From positions 34,194,501-34,258,500 of the forward strand of contig NC_134373.1 in assembly GCF_035582795.1 (NCBI RefSeq): a DNA stretch of 64,000 nucleotides. The letters are read 5' to 3'. A program made the translations under genes and the position numbers. The DNA is from Mycteria americana (Eukaryota > Chordata > Aves > Ciconiiformes > Ciconiidae). Positions within the stretch are counted from its first letter, which is position 1. Every line of letters starts with the position of its first letter. Below the pieces are notes generated by a model that did not search any database, was not told the origin of the DNA, and saw only the letters and a list, made by a program, of their open reading frames with translations. Positions 51,901 to 61,867 of the stretch are shown here, in pieces.

Positions 51901-53338
51901 GCTCAAATATTCCCATTGCAGATTCAAAAGGGCAAATTTTCAAAGGCTGCTCAGCATGCTAATTATGATAGAATCACTGCCGATCTGATCTTGCCTGCTT
52001 CTTTTTTAATATTTCTAGACAGGTGTTTTTTGCCACCAATATGTCAGCTTAATCATCAAAATTATTATGAGATTGCTGATAGAAGGCAACTCAGTGTATT
52101 TTAAAATTCAGTATAATTTTTTAAAGAAAGAAGAAACCTATCAAACAAGGTTGTAATTGTATTTAATGCACATTTTGCTTTTAACAGCAATTTGCCAGTT
52201 TAAACAGCATAGACCTTACAATGCTTAATTAGTGAAGAGGTTATAGTGCTTATAAAGTTGTATCTAAAATATACCTTATTCATTCTCTATTGAACATTTT
52301 TAAGACAGTCTAATGTTATAATTACACACTATACAGTAGCAGCATGTTCACACCACTACAGTTAAGGCCATGTCAGCATTCTCATCATGAACCTTTTTCA
52401 GGGTTTGAACACATCAGCCATAAAATTACAATGCAGTTTGAAAAAATATGACACCCAAGATGTGCATCTTGTGTTGACTTCAGTCAAATAAGAATAAAAA
52501 TAGGAAAACACATATAATAAAGGACTCCACCCAAATTTATTTTGGATGATTGCTGCCTTTGCGCAACACACTCAAAATTTCCAAAATGAAATTCAAAAGA
52601 AGGTAGTGGACAGCACAGTCTAATCAGGTTTAGATGAATCTGAGTGCAAAGTGTTGCAAAGTGGGTGCCACAGATGCACAATAACCACTTCTCACATACT
52701 GCACATTTTAACATACACAAGGCTTCTTCTGTGTAAATATTTAGACTGGCAGGTAAAAGCAGTTCTACCACCAAGTGAATAATAAAAACTACTCATCTCC
52801 AGTTGTATACACTTACTGGTCACGATGAAAGTAAATTTTTTACCAAGTCAGCACACTGGCTACTGAGGTACCATGTTATTCCCTACAGTTAGGATAAGAA
52901 ACATCTGAATTTTTATGCCATTCATGCCTTGATAATTCAAGAGGGACTCATCACACTGCCCACCAAGCTGAAGCCATTTGTTTAAGTAAAAAGGCGGATG
53001 AGGTCAAATACTGTATGGAAAGGGACCCAATAGCTTTTTCAGTGAAATGCCAGAGCCTGCCTAAGGAAACCCACCCTTGGTTCATGCCCTAGCAGTTTCT
53101 TGGTCTTATTAATAACATGCTTCTTATTGCCATATGGTTTGATTAAGAGAAAATCTCTAGTCAGGGATCTACGTAAACGTGTTCTACCTCTGCTTAAAGT
53201 AAAGCGCATCCGTAAGTGCTTTCCTGAAACATTACCAAATGAAAGTGTGCTTCAGGTGTTGAATTGTCATGGAACCGTGATAAGCTGACGAAACTTTGTG
53301 GAGCTGCAGAACCAAGCTCTTTATCATAAATTTGCTTA
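48901..53338. other. intergenic DNA downstream of INSIG2, no gene recognised
   Basis: Unique sequence, apart from the candidate element at 51.8-52.3 kb. A 143-codon plus-strand frame at 50033-50464 has one hydrophobic stretch (SLPFIFFLICICCFLSS) but nothing else to support a gene. Confidence 0.45.
51780..52260. promoter_or_regulatory. candidate conserved noncoding element
   Basis: AT-rich unique sequence with CATGCTAATTATGATAG (TAATTA at 51960-51965), TTCATATTCATAGG, CTTAATCATCAAAATTATTA and TGCTTAATTAGTG. Same reasoning and limits as the other candidates. Confidence 0.27.
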
Positions 53339-53344
53339 TTTATT
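53339..53344 (-). terminator. second candidate polyadenylation signal AATAAA
   Basis: Minus-strand AATAATAAATAAGC context, about 170 bases beyond the first candidate. Possible distal INSIG2 end. Confidence 0.3.
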
Positions 53345-53489
53345 ATTTTTACGCTTCCTCATTCAAGAAATTTTCCTTTTTTGACCACCTCTTTTGTTAC
53401 AACGCTTTTGGAAGCACTCCATTGCGTACTTTTCAGACTTAGAGATAAGCATGTAAGACTGAAAAAGAGTTGCCTATTTCAAGCTTCGT

Positions 53490-55045
53490 GTACAATGCAT
53501 ATACACATTTATTAATAAAAACTTGTCTAAATATCTATTTGTTCTTTGGACCAACTCCAGCCTCCCTAGGTGACTGTAACATGTCTTATAAACCTTTCAT
53601 GGAAGATTTAAAAAATAGTATTTCAAGACAAAAACGGAAAACTAATACATTAAAACATCATCAACACAGAGACAGAAGGGGGAAGACAAAGTGGAGACAT
53701 CTCATGCCAGATTCACTGCTGGCACAGGTTCGCAGTGTCCTCTTGAAGTCTGTTTTCTGCCTTCTTGCACAAGTTCTTTTATCTCATGGTCTTAAGAGGG
53801 AGCTGCAAAGCCAAGAGGAAATTCGACGCATGCCCCCAAATATGGGTCACACACTAAAATCCTTTTTCTTAAGAAGGGAACCAATTAGCACACAGCTTAT
53901 TTCAGCTCCCTATCCTATCAGACTTTCTGTGCCCAGCCACCTGTAAAATAGGGGTAACAGTATTTCTCTACCTCAGAAAATTGCTATGAAAACAAATGCA
54001 TTTATGGTTGCCTGGACCATAGTCACAGCAATAAGGGCTACATCAGTACCTAAAATACAGCCTTGCCTCCTTCTGCTGATCCCTGCAAACAGAGCAGGTA
54101 GTAGACAAGAACTACCAAGAGTAACATTGGTAATGGAGAGTTTTATGACACTATATGGTAGTGGCTGATTTAGTTCAGTGAAATCAAGTTTTGCAATAAA
54201 AACTCCCTAAGATTTTTTTTTTTTTTAGTAAGGGATCAACACAAGTCAGCTTAAGGGATTGTACAACTATGACCTGAATTGTATCCCGTTACTCAACACA
54301 AGTAGTTTCAGAGTCTGTCCACATTTGATCATGGTCCACATAAATTCATATACAAACATGTATACTGGTTGTACCAGGGGAAAAAAATAGCGAATTTCCA
54401 GCCTCGATTTCCATTTGTGTATTCTGTGATACTGGGCACGTACCACAGACAAATGAAATGATACGGCAATAACCCATACAATCTGTATTAAGTTTCCTCA
54501 CCTGTGATGTAAGAAGAATGATACAGTGTGTTAATAGGCAGAAATCAGTTACTTACTGCATCAAAGCTCACCTGTAACCCATGACTTTCATAAAGATATT
54601 ATGGGCTATCATCATGGAAAGAGAAGATCTTCATTCCTAAATTTGAATCCCTTGTCTTTCACTGAGCTATTAAGAAATTCCTCAAAACTTTCAAGATAAA
54701 GTGAAGCAGAAGTTTCAGCTACAGAAATGTAGTGCAAAGGTTCAGTTTGGCACTGCAACATTATGGACAGACGAGAACTTATGGTAAACTCAGTTTAGAT
54801 TTGGAAAAGAGAATCCTATAATTGAACAGATATTGTCAAATGTATTGCATACTATTGTAACTTCACAGTAATCAAAATCAGACATCAAGGTTTCTATAGA
54901 AGCAGCAATCACAGATTGCAGTAAAGTATACCACTCAAGGGAAAAAAATTGCATTTTGGCAATTTCATAGTCAAGTGTTCCTTATGCTCCTCCGACAGTC
55001 ACTTGTCAGATATTTTCCTGTTTAAAACGTGCATATTGTTTCTCC
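53490..55045 (-). other. INSIG2: INSIG2 3' UTR (probable extent)
   Basis: This AT-rich stretch follows the stop codon. Reading the minus strand down from 55045, the first AATAAA is at 53513-53508, which would give a 3' UTR of about 1.5 kb. The extent is inferred from the signal alone. A plus-strand reading frame of 158 codons (53470-53946) lies opposite; it resembles nothing known and is not called. Confidence 0.5.
53508..53513 (-). terminator. candidate INSIG2 polyadenylation signal AATAAA
   Basis: First canonical AATAAA on the minus strand after the INSIG2 stop, followed by TGTG-containing sequence that could act as a downstream GU element. A second AATAAA lies at 53344-53339 and could be used instead or in addition. 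Confidence 0.45.
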
Positions 55046-55087
55046 TCAGTCCTCGTGAGACTTCTCTGCAATGACTTTGCATTCATA
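55046..55087 (-). CDS. INSIG2: INSIG2 coding exon 5 (residues 213-225 and stop)
   Basis: A short terminal coding exon after TTTTTCAG, encoding [13 protein letters not shown] and TGA (55048-55046). Cys215, reported as a ubiquitination-linked cysteine in mammalian INSIG2, is present. The last five residues KSHED fit the KxHxx type of COPI retrieval motif; this functional reading is inferred from the family. Confidence 0.94.
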   Translation of the reverse strand, partial: YECKVIAEKSHED

Positions 55088-58000
55088 CTGAAAAACAGAA
55101 GTTGACAAAATTAATAATATTAATTTACATAACTAATGAAACTGCTATGAGGGGGATTTTTCTACAAAATGGGTGATAAAATAGATTAACTTACACTTCA
55201 CCCAGATAAGTCTGGTCTCCCTAAGTTCTGTGCACACACTGTTGGCTGCAGTTTCTGCATCCTTGAGTGGCAGAAAGAGCAGTTCAGACTTAGGGGATGG
55301 CCTGACTTCCCCCCAAACACAGGAGCTCTTATTTAGCTCCTGGTCCTGAAAAGACTAGAAGTATGCAACTGAGAGTGTACAGAGCAAAGTCATGGGCTGT
55401 GCTCTGAATAAGAGTACTAATGGCTCACTAACTAGACCAAAAAGCAATGATTACTGATTTCTACCTTACTCCACATCCACAAGTCAAATAGCTGGTTGGC
55501 ATATATGAAGGAATGGCATGTAGATTAAAACTTTTATTAGAAGGCAATCGACTCCCCCTCCAAACTTACCATTGCCAGCTGCCTGCCGATATTGCCCATA
55601 GTTATTCCACCAGCAAAAAATATACATGGCAACCAGGAACGAACATAAAGGAAATCTGGAGACGTGTATCTGGAAAAGAACACATTTTTGAGCTCAACAC
55701 TGTGCAATATATAGAGTCCTCCAATCACATGAGACAAATCCACAAATTTAAATATTAGGACATTTCAACTACAAAAGACATGTATTACTGAAATTTAATT
55801 ACTTGCAGCAAATAACAAAGGAAGCTTCTTATTGATTATAATCCCATTTGTTCAACTAAAATAGGCACAATTACATTGTTGGTAAGGTAGCAATTTTATT
55901 GAAATAAGCAACTTTCAACTAAAAGTCTCACTTACAAACACATAAACGCTTTCATGAACAGTCCATTTTATGTTACACTCAAAATTAAGTGCTGGCAGCT
56001 TTGGAAATCATGTCAAATTCTACCCTTTCAGCTATTCTGATTTTATGTTACAGCTTCAGCAGACTATCATTTAACCTTAAAGGAGTAAATACTTACTGAT
56101 AAACTCCATTGTAGACCAGAAGTTGTGATACCAATGTGGCCAAGAAAGCAATTCCTACTCCAAGACCAAAGCCACTTCGTGATCTATCAAATGTCCACCA
56201 CAGTCCAATTGACAGGGCTGCTAATGTGAGAGACAACTGGATATTGTTGGCAAAATCCACTTTCTGTGTTAATTGTTAAGGATAAGCTTGGAAATATCGT
56301 ATACAAGTGTAAAGTACTTATCATACTTTGGCACAACAGAAAAAAAATACCATAAAGAATACAGCACTAGCAGTATCAGCTATAACACAGCTATCGGGTA
56401 TAAGGAAATAAGCCTTGTAAGTGTTGCCAATACATCAGTAAACTAAAAACTTACAACATTTCTTCGCATTTTTAGGGTCTTAGCACTGTACAAGAGCAAA
56501 GAGACTATACACCTACCAGATAATGCAGGCATTTTATACAGACATACAATGCACATATTACTGTTCAGAGTAAGGACATCTCATCCTTACCTGGTCCTTT
56601 ATCACACTAAGCATGAAATCTTGAGTCTAGCATTAGACTCCTCTAAATGACAAGGATTTACTGAAAAAAGGTATTTGTCACTCTCACTTAATTGCAATTT
56701 TGTTTAATTTACATACTAGTTTACATTCAGCTAAACATTAAAATGTTTTCTACAAAACAAAATATAAATAATATTACTGTGAAAGTAGTCATGTAAATCA
56801 ACATTGAAAATCAGTTTTGTCAACTCTGTGCTGAAAGTGTGAAGTCACTCCAGATATCTTCGTAGTGTTTCACATTCTTCAAAACGTTATGGAAATACTA
56901 ACTCATCCTCACTACTCCTGTCCAAAACAGATTATTAAAAAGGAGGCTGTCAAGTTTCATAAGCCTGAAAGCAAATTTATGGGATGACAACATAAAACCA
57001 CTGCCCTATTTTCTCACAAAAACCTGGAGAAAGACCTAGAGGAAATAAGAAAGAAGTTCAACTAACCGAAATAAATAATTACGGGATAAAAATCAATAGC
57101 ACCACAAAAAATGTCAAACAAGACCAAAAAACACACCAAATATGGTAACGTGCAGAACTGGTAATAAGCTGAAAAGAAAGCAGTCTGGAGAGCTGTCAAG
57201 GAGGAAATACAGACAGTACATTAATGATGTCCTGGAATATGTGTAACAGCTGTTAGAAAACTGCAAGAAGGTTTGCTGTAAATAATCGGACCCATGCAGA
57301 GAGAAGCTGTCAATCCTCTTGTATTTCTTAAAAGCAGCGAAATGGCATGTGCTTACACAACAGGTACAGTCCAGGTTGGCAAGAACCACACAACCAGATT
57401 AATGCATCTTTCGCAAGGAGAGCAAGGTTTGTGAGGGACAGTGGGAACGACTCTGAACCTTGGCAGCTCCAGCTCATCCGGCTGTACTGGATAGGATGGC
57501 TGGTGCAAACAAAACCAAACAACAACAAAACCCATACAAGGGCCAAGCCACCTCAGTAAGAATTCAGCCAGCTCTCACAACTTGCTGTCTTTTCCTGGAA
57601 ATGAGGAGATTCAGCAGCATGCAAACAGAACTTTGCACGGTTTCTGCAAACTGTGTTGGAGCTGACACGGAAGGAGATGAGAGTTCCAGAGATGATCAAC
57701 TTACTTTCTAATTAGTTTACAAGAACCCAATTTTCACAGACAGATCCTGGTTTTGCCTGACAGAGGAGGCACTAGACATGACTACACAAAACCACTAAGA
57801 CTCACAGCACTGCCAGTAAGGTGTGTCAGTCCACGTGAAAAAAAACCCTGTCACCCAGCACGTCCCCAGCTCCTCCAGAGGGAAGGGACACCAGTTTTGA
57901 GCACACTTGTGCAAGGATGTATCTGAATAGCTATACAATTAGGAGGAGTATAATGTACTGCAACACGCCGACTGACTTCTAATTGCTCTTACTGAATGAC

Positions 58001-61000
58001 CACAGGAATGGTAACTACTCTCTCAGCATCAAGGCATCATTTGCAGAATGGGGTAACAGCGCTTACTTGCTTTGTGTAGTCCTGGGTATTACCTGGTCCT
58101 GAGTTTTCCCCATTCTTTGCAAAGTGCTTGTGCTTCACTGATGAGCTCAAGACTGGGCTTCAATCTCTTACTACGGTGTTAAAAAGACACAAACCCTTGG
58201 AATGTATTAAAGCACTTTTCTGTAATACCTACCACATAAATATTTCCCCGCACTTACTTTAATTATTCAAAGAAAATAAAGACTCTAAGTAAGACAAAGC
58301 CTAATATTGAGACATTTCTAAAGAAAAGATTTTTCAGAATGAAAAGACGTGAGACTGATCAGCTCCAATACTGCTACGACAGTTTAACACTAACACATAT
58401 TCTGCATTTCCCTTGCAAAAGTGCTGCATGTTATATCTTTAACAATAATTTACCATGACTGACTATGTGAGCTTTGTTTTAGTGGAAACCCATTTGTTAT
58501 TGCCAATTTCATTAGCATATAGGATACAGCGCTGGCATGATTTATTCCCACAAAGACTGCTACACATCGCATTACACTGGACCATTCTCTCTTAAATTTA
58601 TGTGGCTCTCCCAGATGTCTGTCCATGCATGGGTACAATAACCCAATCACAGCTGTGGAGACAGGAAAAAAAATGCCCAAAAGTTAAAGCACTGAAAATA
58701 TTTAACTAAAATAAAGACTATCTAGACTTTGACAATTATTGTGACTAGCAAAACAGATCTTTTAAGGATAAACAGTACAAAACATACATTGTAAAAGAGG
58801 AGGAATTTCAAACAATTTCATTATTTAAAAAAGCCCTGTAAAACTTCAGCAGCATCTTCAACCACTGCATCAGTGACCTGGCAGAAGTAGCAAAACAGAG
58901 AACTAGGGGCGGAGGATGAAAGAGCTCTGCGCCCTACTGAAATCTGCAGTCTCACATTGTAGTTTGAAAAGAGCAATAATGGCTTGCAGGCTGGCACTTC
59001 TGAAAGTCCCACATATCATACATGTTTAAATAACTGCAAAACAAACACACCACAGTAAGGGCTGAGTGCAGTTTATAACATCAATATTTTGTGTCTTCTT
59101 TTGTTGTTGTTACAAGCAGTTTTTGTTTGGATAATGTTTTTCTCTTCTTCAATGCTACTATAAAGGCTCACACAGAAGAGGGAAAGCTAAGAGCCTACAG
59201 TAGCTGTTGAATACAGAACACGAACAGGACTTTCAACCCCCAGGGACTGCTATGCTCTTTGAACATTTCTTCATAAATGTGTTCTCTACTGCAGTTGCAG
59301 CTAAAAAGACTGTTACCAACACAGCTGAGGAATAACACTGCTGCTTAATGTTAAACTGGTGCTGCAGGAGGGGGGCAGAGTCTGAGTCATCGGTACGAAC
59401 TCCAGTGCCCTCAGTCTGGCATGCTGTTGGAGGTATGTTACAGCAAATGCTCTTTATTCTGCCAGAGAGGAAACTGATCTCCAGGATTCAGGAAAATAAA
59501 TCACCAGTAAAGCTGGAGAGGAAAAAAAACTCCCTGAGCAATTTTCCTGCCAAAGGCATTGGGCCAAACTGATGACTAGTAACAGTGACGGATGAAAGGA
59601 CTTCTCTGAAAGCAGCCTTGATCACCACTGATTATAAATATGCAAAATACCTTTATTCTGTTCATAATAATAAACCATGCTGCAGAGAAATGTTCATGTC
59701 AATTCCAGGAAGGCTGTGCAAGTACAAATGGTAAGAAAATGGGTGAATTACCAGCATTTACCACAGAGGTTCCCTGTATGTATGCTAGCAGAGAAGATAA
59801 GGAAAGAAAATGGAGAAGAAAAGACTGGTGATGAAAAAGAAAGAACTCAAACACCTGAACAGTGGTCACTCCTGCTAGGAAAAGCCAATTAAGGCAGTAA
59901 TATCTTTAAATCAGGTGGCTTAAAATCAAGTAGTGCAAATACTTAGCAGGTGACTGACTACACTTTACAAGCCATATCCAGTCTTTCCATCAAAACCACC
60001 AACCCATCAGAACCAGAAAGGCCTACAAGTTTCTTCTGAGATGATGGCAAGACCTAGCCTTCACAACCTCCCCATACGCAGCTGCAGGCAGTGTTCTCAG
60101 ACGACCCTCGAGAGCATAAGGTGCAGCCTGATGCAAACAGTTAACAGCGCAAAATTTGTAGTGAACGTTGCAGACCTTCTGTGTGGCTGCTGCAAGCTGG
60201 GATTCTGTCATTTCAGCCCCCACTACTCCATATATAAAAGATCAAACCTTTACCAGACATGTTTGTCAAGACAATCAGTTTAAAGTATAAAAGAAAAATG
60301 CAGCAAATGCAGGATACAAACCAAAATCTAATCAACAATCTAAGCAAGACAACAGAAAGAGGACTAAGAGAACTAGCAGATCAAACAGGTATGTAACTGC
60401 CATTGTAACATGCCAAATGCATTTCCACAGGAGAACAAAACTGACATACTCAGAGAGATATTTGCAGGGTTTCCTTTCAAATCAAGCTCCTCTGGGGTGT
60501 ACAAGGTATCAAAAAAAAGCAATTAGACTACTAGGAAAAAAATAGACTTAAATATTATCATTAGCAAAACAGTGATGCCAACTCAAAAGCTAGTTTATTG
60601 ACTCATATTAATACCCAGAAACATGAGCTTCTCAACCTTACTAGAACTGACCTCTAGGAAGATACCGCCTTTACAGTAAAGGTTCGCTAAAGCAGAATCC
60701 TCCAGTACTGGCTGCTAAGAATATAAAGTGTAAAACTGACCCATGGGATCAGTGATCTTCAGAGCAAAGTAGAAAGCCAAATTCCAGCAGGCTTGTAACA
60801 TGGAATGGAACGCCTTGAAGATGAAAGAGGAAAAAGGGGTATTTCTTGCTACCTGCAGTAGACATCTCAAACTAGCTAAACACGCAAAAGCCTCAACTCC
60901 CTACATGGTCATGGGAGAAATGGAGTACGTTCACATCATCCGACTTGCTACATTAATCTAACCAAGGTACTCTGTTCTGCAACGCGCCTCTACACCTGCA

Positions 61001-61770
61001 AACTGCGTGCCTGGCCTCAACTCCCTGAGCCACAGCCAGGTCTCCCAGCTTTACGGAGCTAAACTGATACCTCAAACTGGAACGAGGAACAAATGGAAAG
61101 CTGGACCACAAAAGGGAGCATAACTCAGGGTAGTTTGCTGCGCTCAAAACAAGGTACTGTGTGCTGCACCATCTGGCACTTCAAGGGCTGCCTGCAGAGC
61201 ACACTCCTGTAATCCAGCTTCAAGATTACAAGTGGCACCACCTTTTAAAGTCTGTTAAACTTGCACTCTAATCCAGCAGAAAAAGCAAACGTTATGCTCT
61301 GCTAACAATATTACAGTATAACAAGTTAGCAGAACAACAATTTCTGGACACATGCATATTTGTGTATACACGGGGAGATCAGAAGGATAGTAATAGCTCA
61401 AAAAGGGCAGTGATGCTGAAGAGAAATTTTTATCTTCCACACCTTTCATATAGTTTTTTGCAACTCTGTAACTACCTATCCACCCTTTCATCTCCATGCC
61501 AGGCATACGTACACAACTGAACTTACCTGACGCTGTGCCACAGCAAGGTGGTACCCACCAAGCTGAGGAGAAGATGCTTGTGATCACATCAGGGGGGAAG
61601 AGAGTAACGTTTCTCTGGATCTGAAGCAAGTTTAATACTAATGCAAGAAATACGCCAATAAAAAACAGCACTATGCCACGAATTACCAAATTCATGCCAC
61701 GACTGGTTACAGATGAAATGTATGGGCCACACTTTTTTGGTAAGGTTGGCATTGCATCATTTTCTGCCAT
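55046..61770 (-). CDS. INSIG2: INSIG2, insulin-induced gene 2 protein (five coding exons, 225 aa)
   Basis: Polytopic ER membrane protein. As known for the family, INSIG2 binds oxysterols, holds SCAP-SREBP in the ER, and recruits ubiquitin ligases to sterol-stimulated HMG-CoA reductase, lowering cholesterol synthesis. The coding exons 61770-61527, 58652-58528, 56263-56097, 55669-55570 and 55087-55046 sum to 678 bases, i.e. 225 codons and TGA, the usual INSIG2 length. INSIG1 is about 50 residues longer at the N-terminus, which argues for INSIG2. Visible landmarks include the KKCGPYISS start region, a first hydrophobic segment near residues 28-50, [16 protein letters not shown] in exon 2, Phe115 (sterol-binding position), Asp149 (SCAP-contact position) in [10 protein letters not shown], Ser151, Cys215, and a C-terminal KSHED that fits a KxHxx COPI-type ER retrieval signal. 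The ORF is intact with no frameshift. The downstream side is a gene desert, consistent with the INSIG2-EN1 interval of other vertebrates. Confidence 0.97.
55088..55569 (-). other. INSIG2: INSIG2 coding intron 4 (U2 type)
   Basis: A 482-base GTAAGT...TTTCAG intron in phase 0. Nothing else recognised inside. Confidence 0.9.
55570..55669 (-). CDS. INSIG2: INSIG2 coding exon 4 (residues 179-212)
   Basis: A 100-base exon after TTTTCCAG. Its first base completes Gln179, followed by [20 protein letters not shown] and [13 protein letters not shown]. It encodes the last hydrophobic segment of the protein. It ends GCAATG with a GTAAGTTT donor at 55569. The open frame reads on into the intron, but family similarity stops at the donor. 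Confidence 0.96.
55670..56096 (-). other. INSIG2: INSIG2 coding intron 3 (U2 type)
   Basis: A 427-base GTAAGT...TTCCAG intron in phase 2. AT-rich, with nothing else recognised inside. Confidence 0.9.
56097..56263 (-). CDS. INSIG2: INSIG2 coding exon 3 (residues 124-178 plus two bases of codon 179)
   Basis: A 167-base exon that begins AAAGTGGATTTT (KVDF) directly after ACACAG and ends TATCA with a GTAAGT donor. The translation runs [20 protein letters not shown], then [20 protein letters not shown], then [15 protein letters not shown]. It carries Asp149, the position corresponding to the SCAP-binding aspartate of INSIG1, and Ser151, reported as a PCK1 phosphorylation site in the mammalian protein. 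It has no long start-to-stop ORF of its own because it lacks a suitable ATG, so it was found by reading the strand directly. Confidence 0.96.
56264..56282 (-). promoter_or_regulatory. U12-type branch site and 3' splice site of INSIG2 intron 2
   Basis: TCCTTAAC followed by AATTAACACAG and then the AAA codon for Lys124. The branch-to-AG distance of about 12 bases is within the narrow range typical of U12 introns. Confidence 0.85.
58519..58527 (-). promoter_or_regulatory. U12-type 5' splice site of INSIG2 intron 2
   Basis: GTATCCTAT directly follows the GCT codon for Ala123. It is the class of donor recognised by U11/U6atac snRNAs. Only base 8 departs from GTATCCTTT. Confidence 0.85.
58528..58652 (-). 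CDS. INSIG2: INSIG2 coding exon 2 (residues 82-123)
   Basis: A 125-base exon preceded by a pyrimidine-rich tract and CCACAG. Its first two bases complete Ala82, followed by [19 protein letters not shown] and ending ...VGINHASA. It holds the cytosolic loop and the start of the second membrane pair, including Phe115, where substitutions in the mammalian protein disrupt 25-hydroxycholesterol binding. The 3' boundary GCT|GTATCCTAT is not a good U2-type donor but is a near-perfect U12-type donor. Confidence 0.95.
58653..61526 (-). other. INSIG2: INSIG2 coding intron 1 (U2 type)
   Basis: A GTAAGT...CCACAG intron of 2,874 bases in phase 1. Both strands were read; only short AT-rich runs and no coding segment or recent repeat were seen. 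Confidence 0.9.
61527..61770 (-). CDS. INSIG2: INSIG2 coding exon 1 (residues 1-81 and first base of codon 82)
   Basis: The exon starts at the ATG on 61770-61768 and reads [20 protein letters not shown] onward to ...VPPCCGTAS. It covers the cytosolic N-terminus and the first membrane segment (about residues 28-50). It ends TCAG with a canonical GTAAGT donor at 61526, leaving one base of codon 82 (phase 1). The open frame continues into the intron, but family similarity stops exactly at this donor. Confidence 0.96.
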
Positions 61771-61867
61771 GACTTCTTATGTTCTCAGAGACATCCAACA
61801 GGCTGACTGAGGAGGATTCACTTGCAATCAGTATTTTGACTCTCCTCAATTAGGAGATACCCAAACC
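61771..61867 (-). other. INSIG2: INSIG2 5' UTR part of the ATG exon
   Basis: On the minus strand the sequence AATTATTTTTCAG|GG gives a good acceptor (AG at 61869-61868), so the ATG exon probably starts at 61867 with 97 untranslated bases. This fits a vertebrate INSIG2 layout with at least one upstream noncoding exon. The acceptor is inferred from its motif and position only. Confidence 0.6.

Larger units (their letters stand above)
56264..58527 (-). other. INSIG2: INSIG2 coding intron 2, probable U12-type (minor spliceosome) intron
   Basis: A phase 0 intron of 2,264 bases. It begins GTATCCTAT, matching the U12 donor consensus RTATCCTTT at eight of nine positions and poorly matching the U2 donor. 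Near its end is TCCTTAAC (plus-strand 56275-56282), the U12 branch-site consensus, with the branch adenosine about 12 bases from the terminal CACAG. There is no polypyrimidine tract between branch site and acceptor. The joined reading frame supports both boundaries. No gene or recent repeat was seen inside. Confidence 0.9.

Noticed and set aside
53100-53288. Possible start of another gene left of INSIG2 (62-codon frame with basic residues)
   Set aside because: Too short, no homology and no splice support.
53470-53946. 158-codon plus-strand frame near INSIG2
   Set aside because: Lies antisense within the probable INSIG2 3' UTR and resembles no known protein.
58450-58527. Read-through of the exon 2 frame (VSYMLMKLA...)
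   Set aside because: The donor is of U12 type and was easy to miss; joining at GCT|AAA restores the family sequence in phase.
61255-61526. Extension of the INSIG2 first coding frame past CCGTAS to a stop at 61255
   Set aside because: A GTAAGT donor sits exactly where family similarity ends; the extension is intron read-through.
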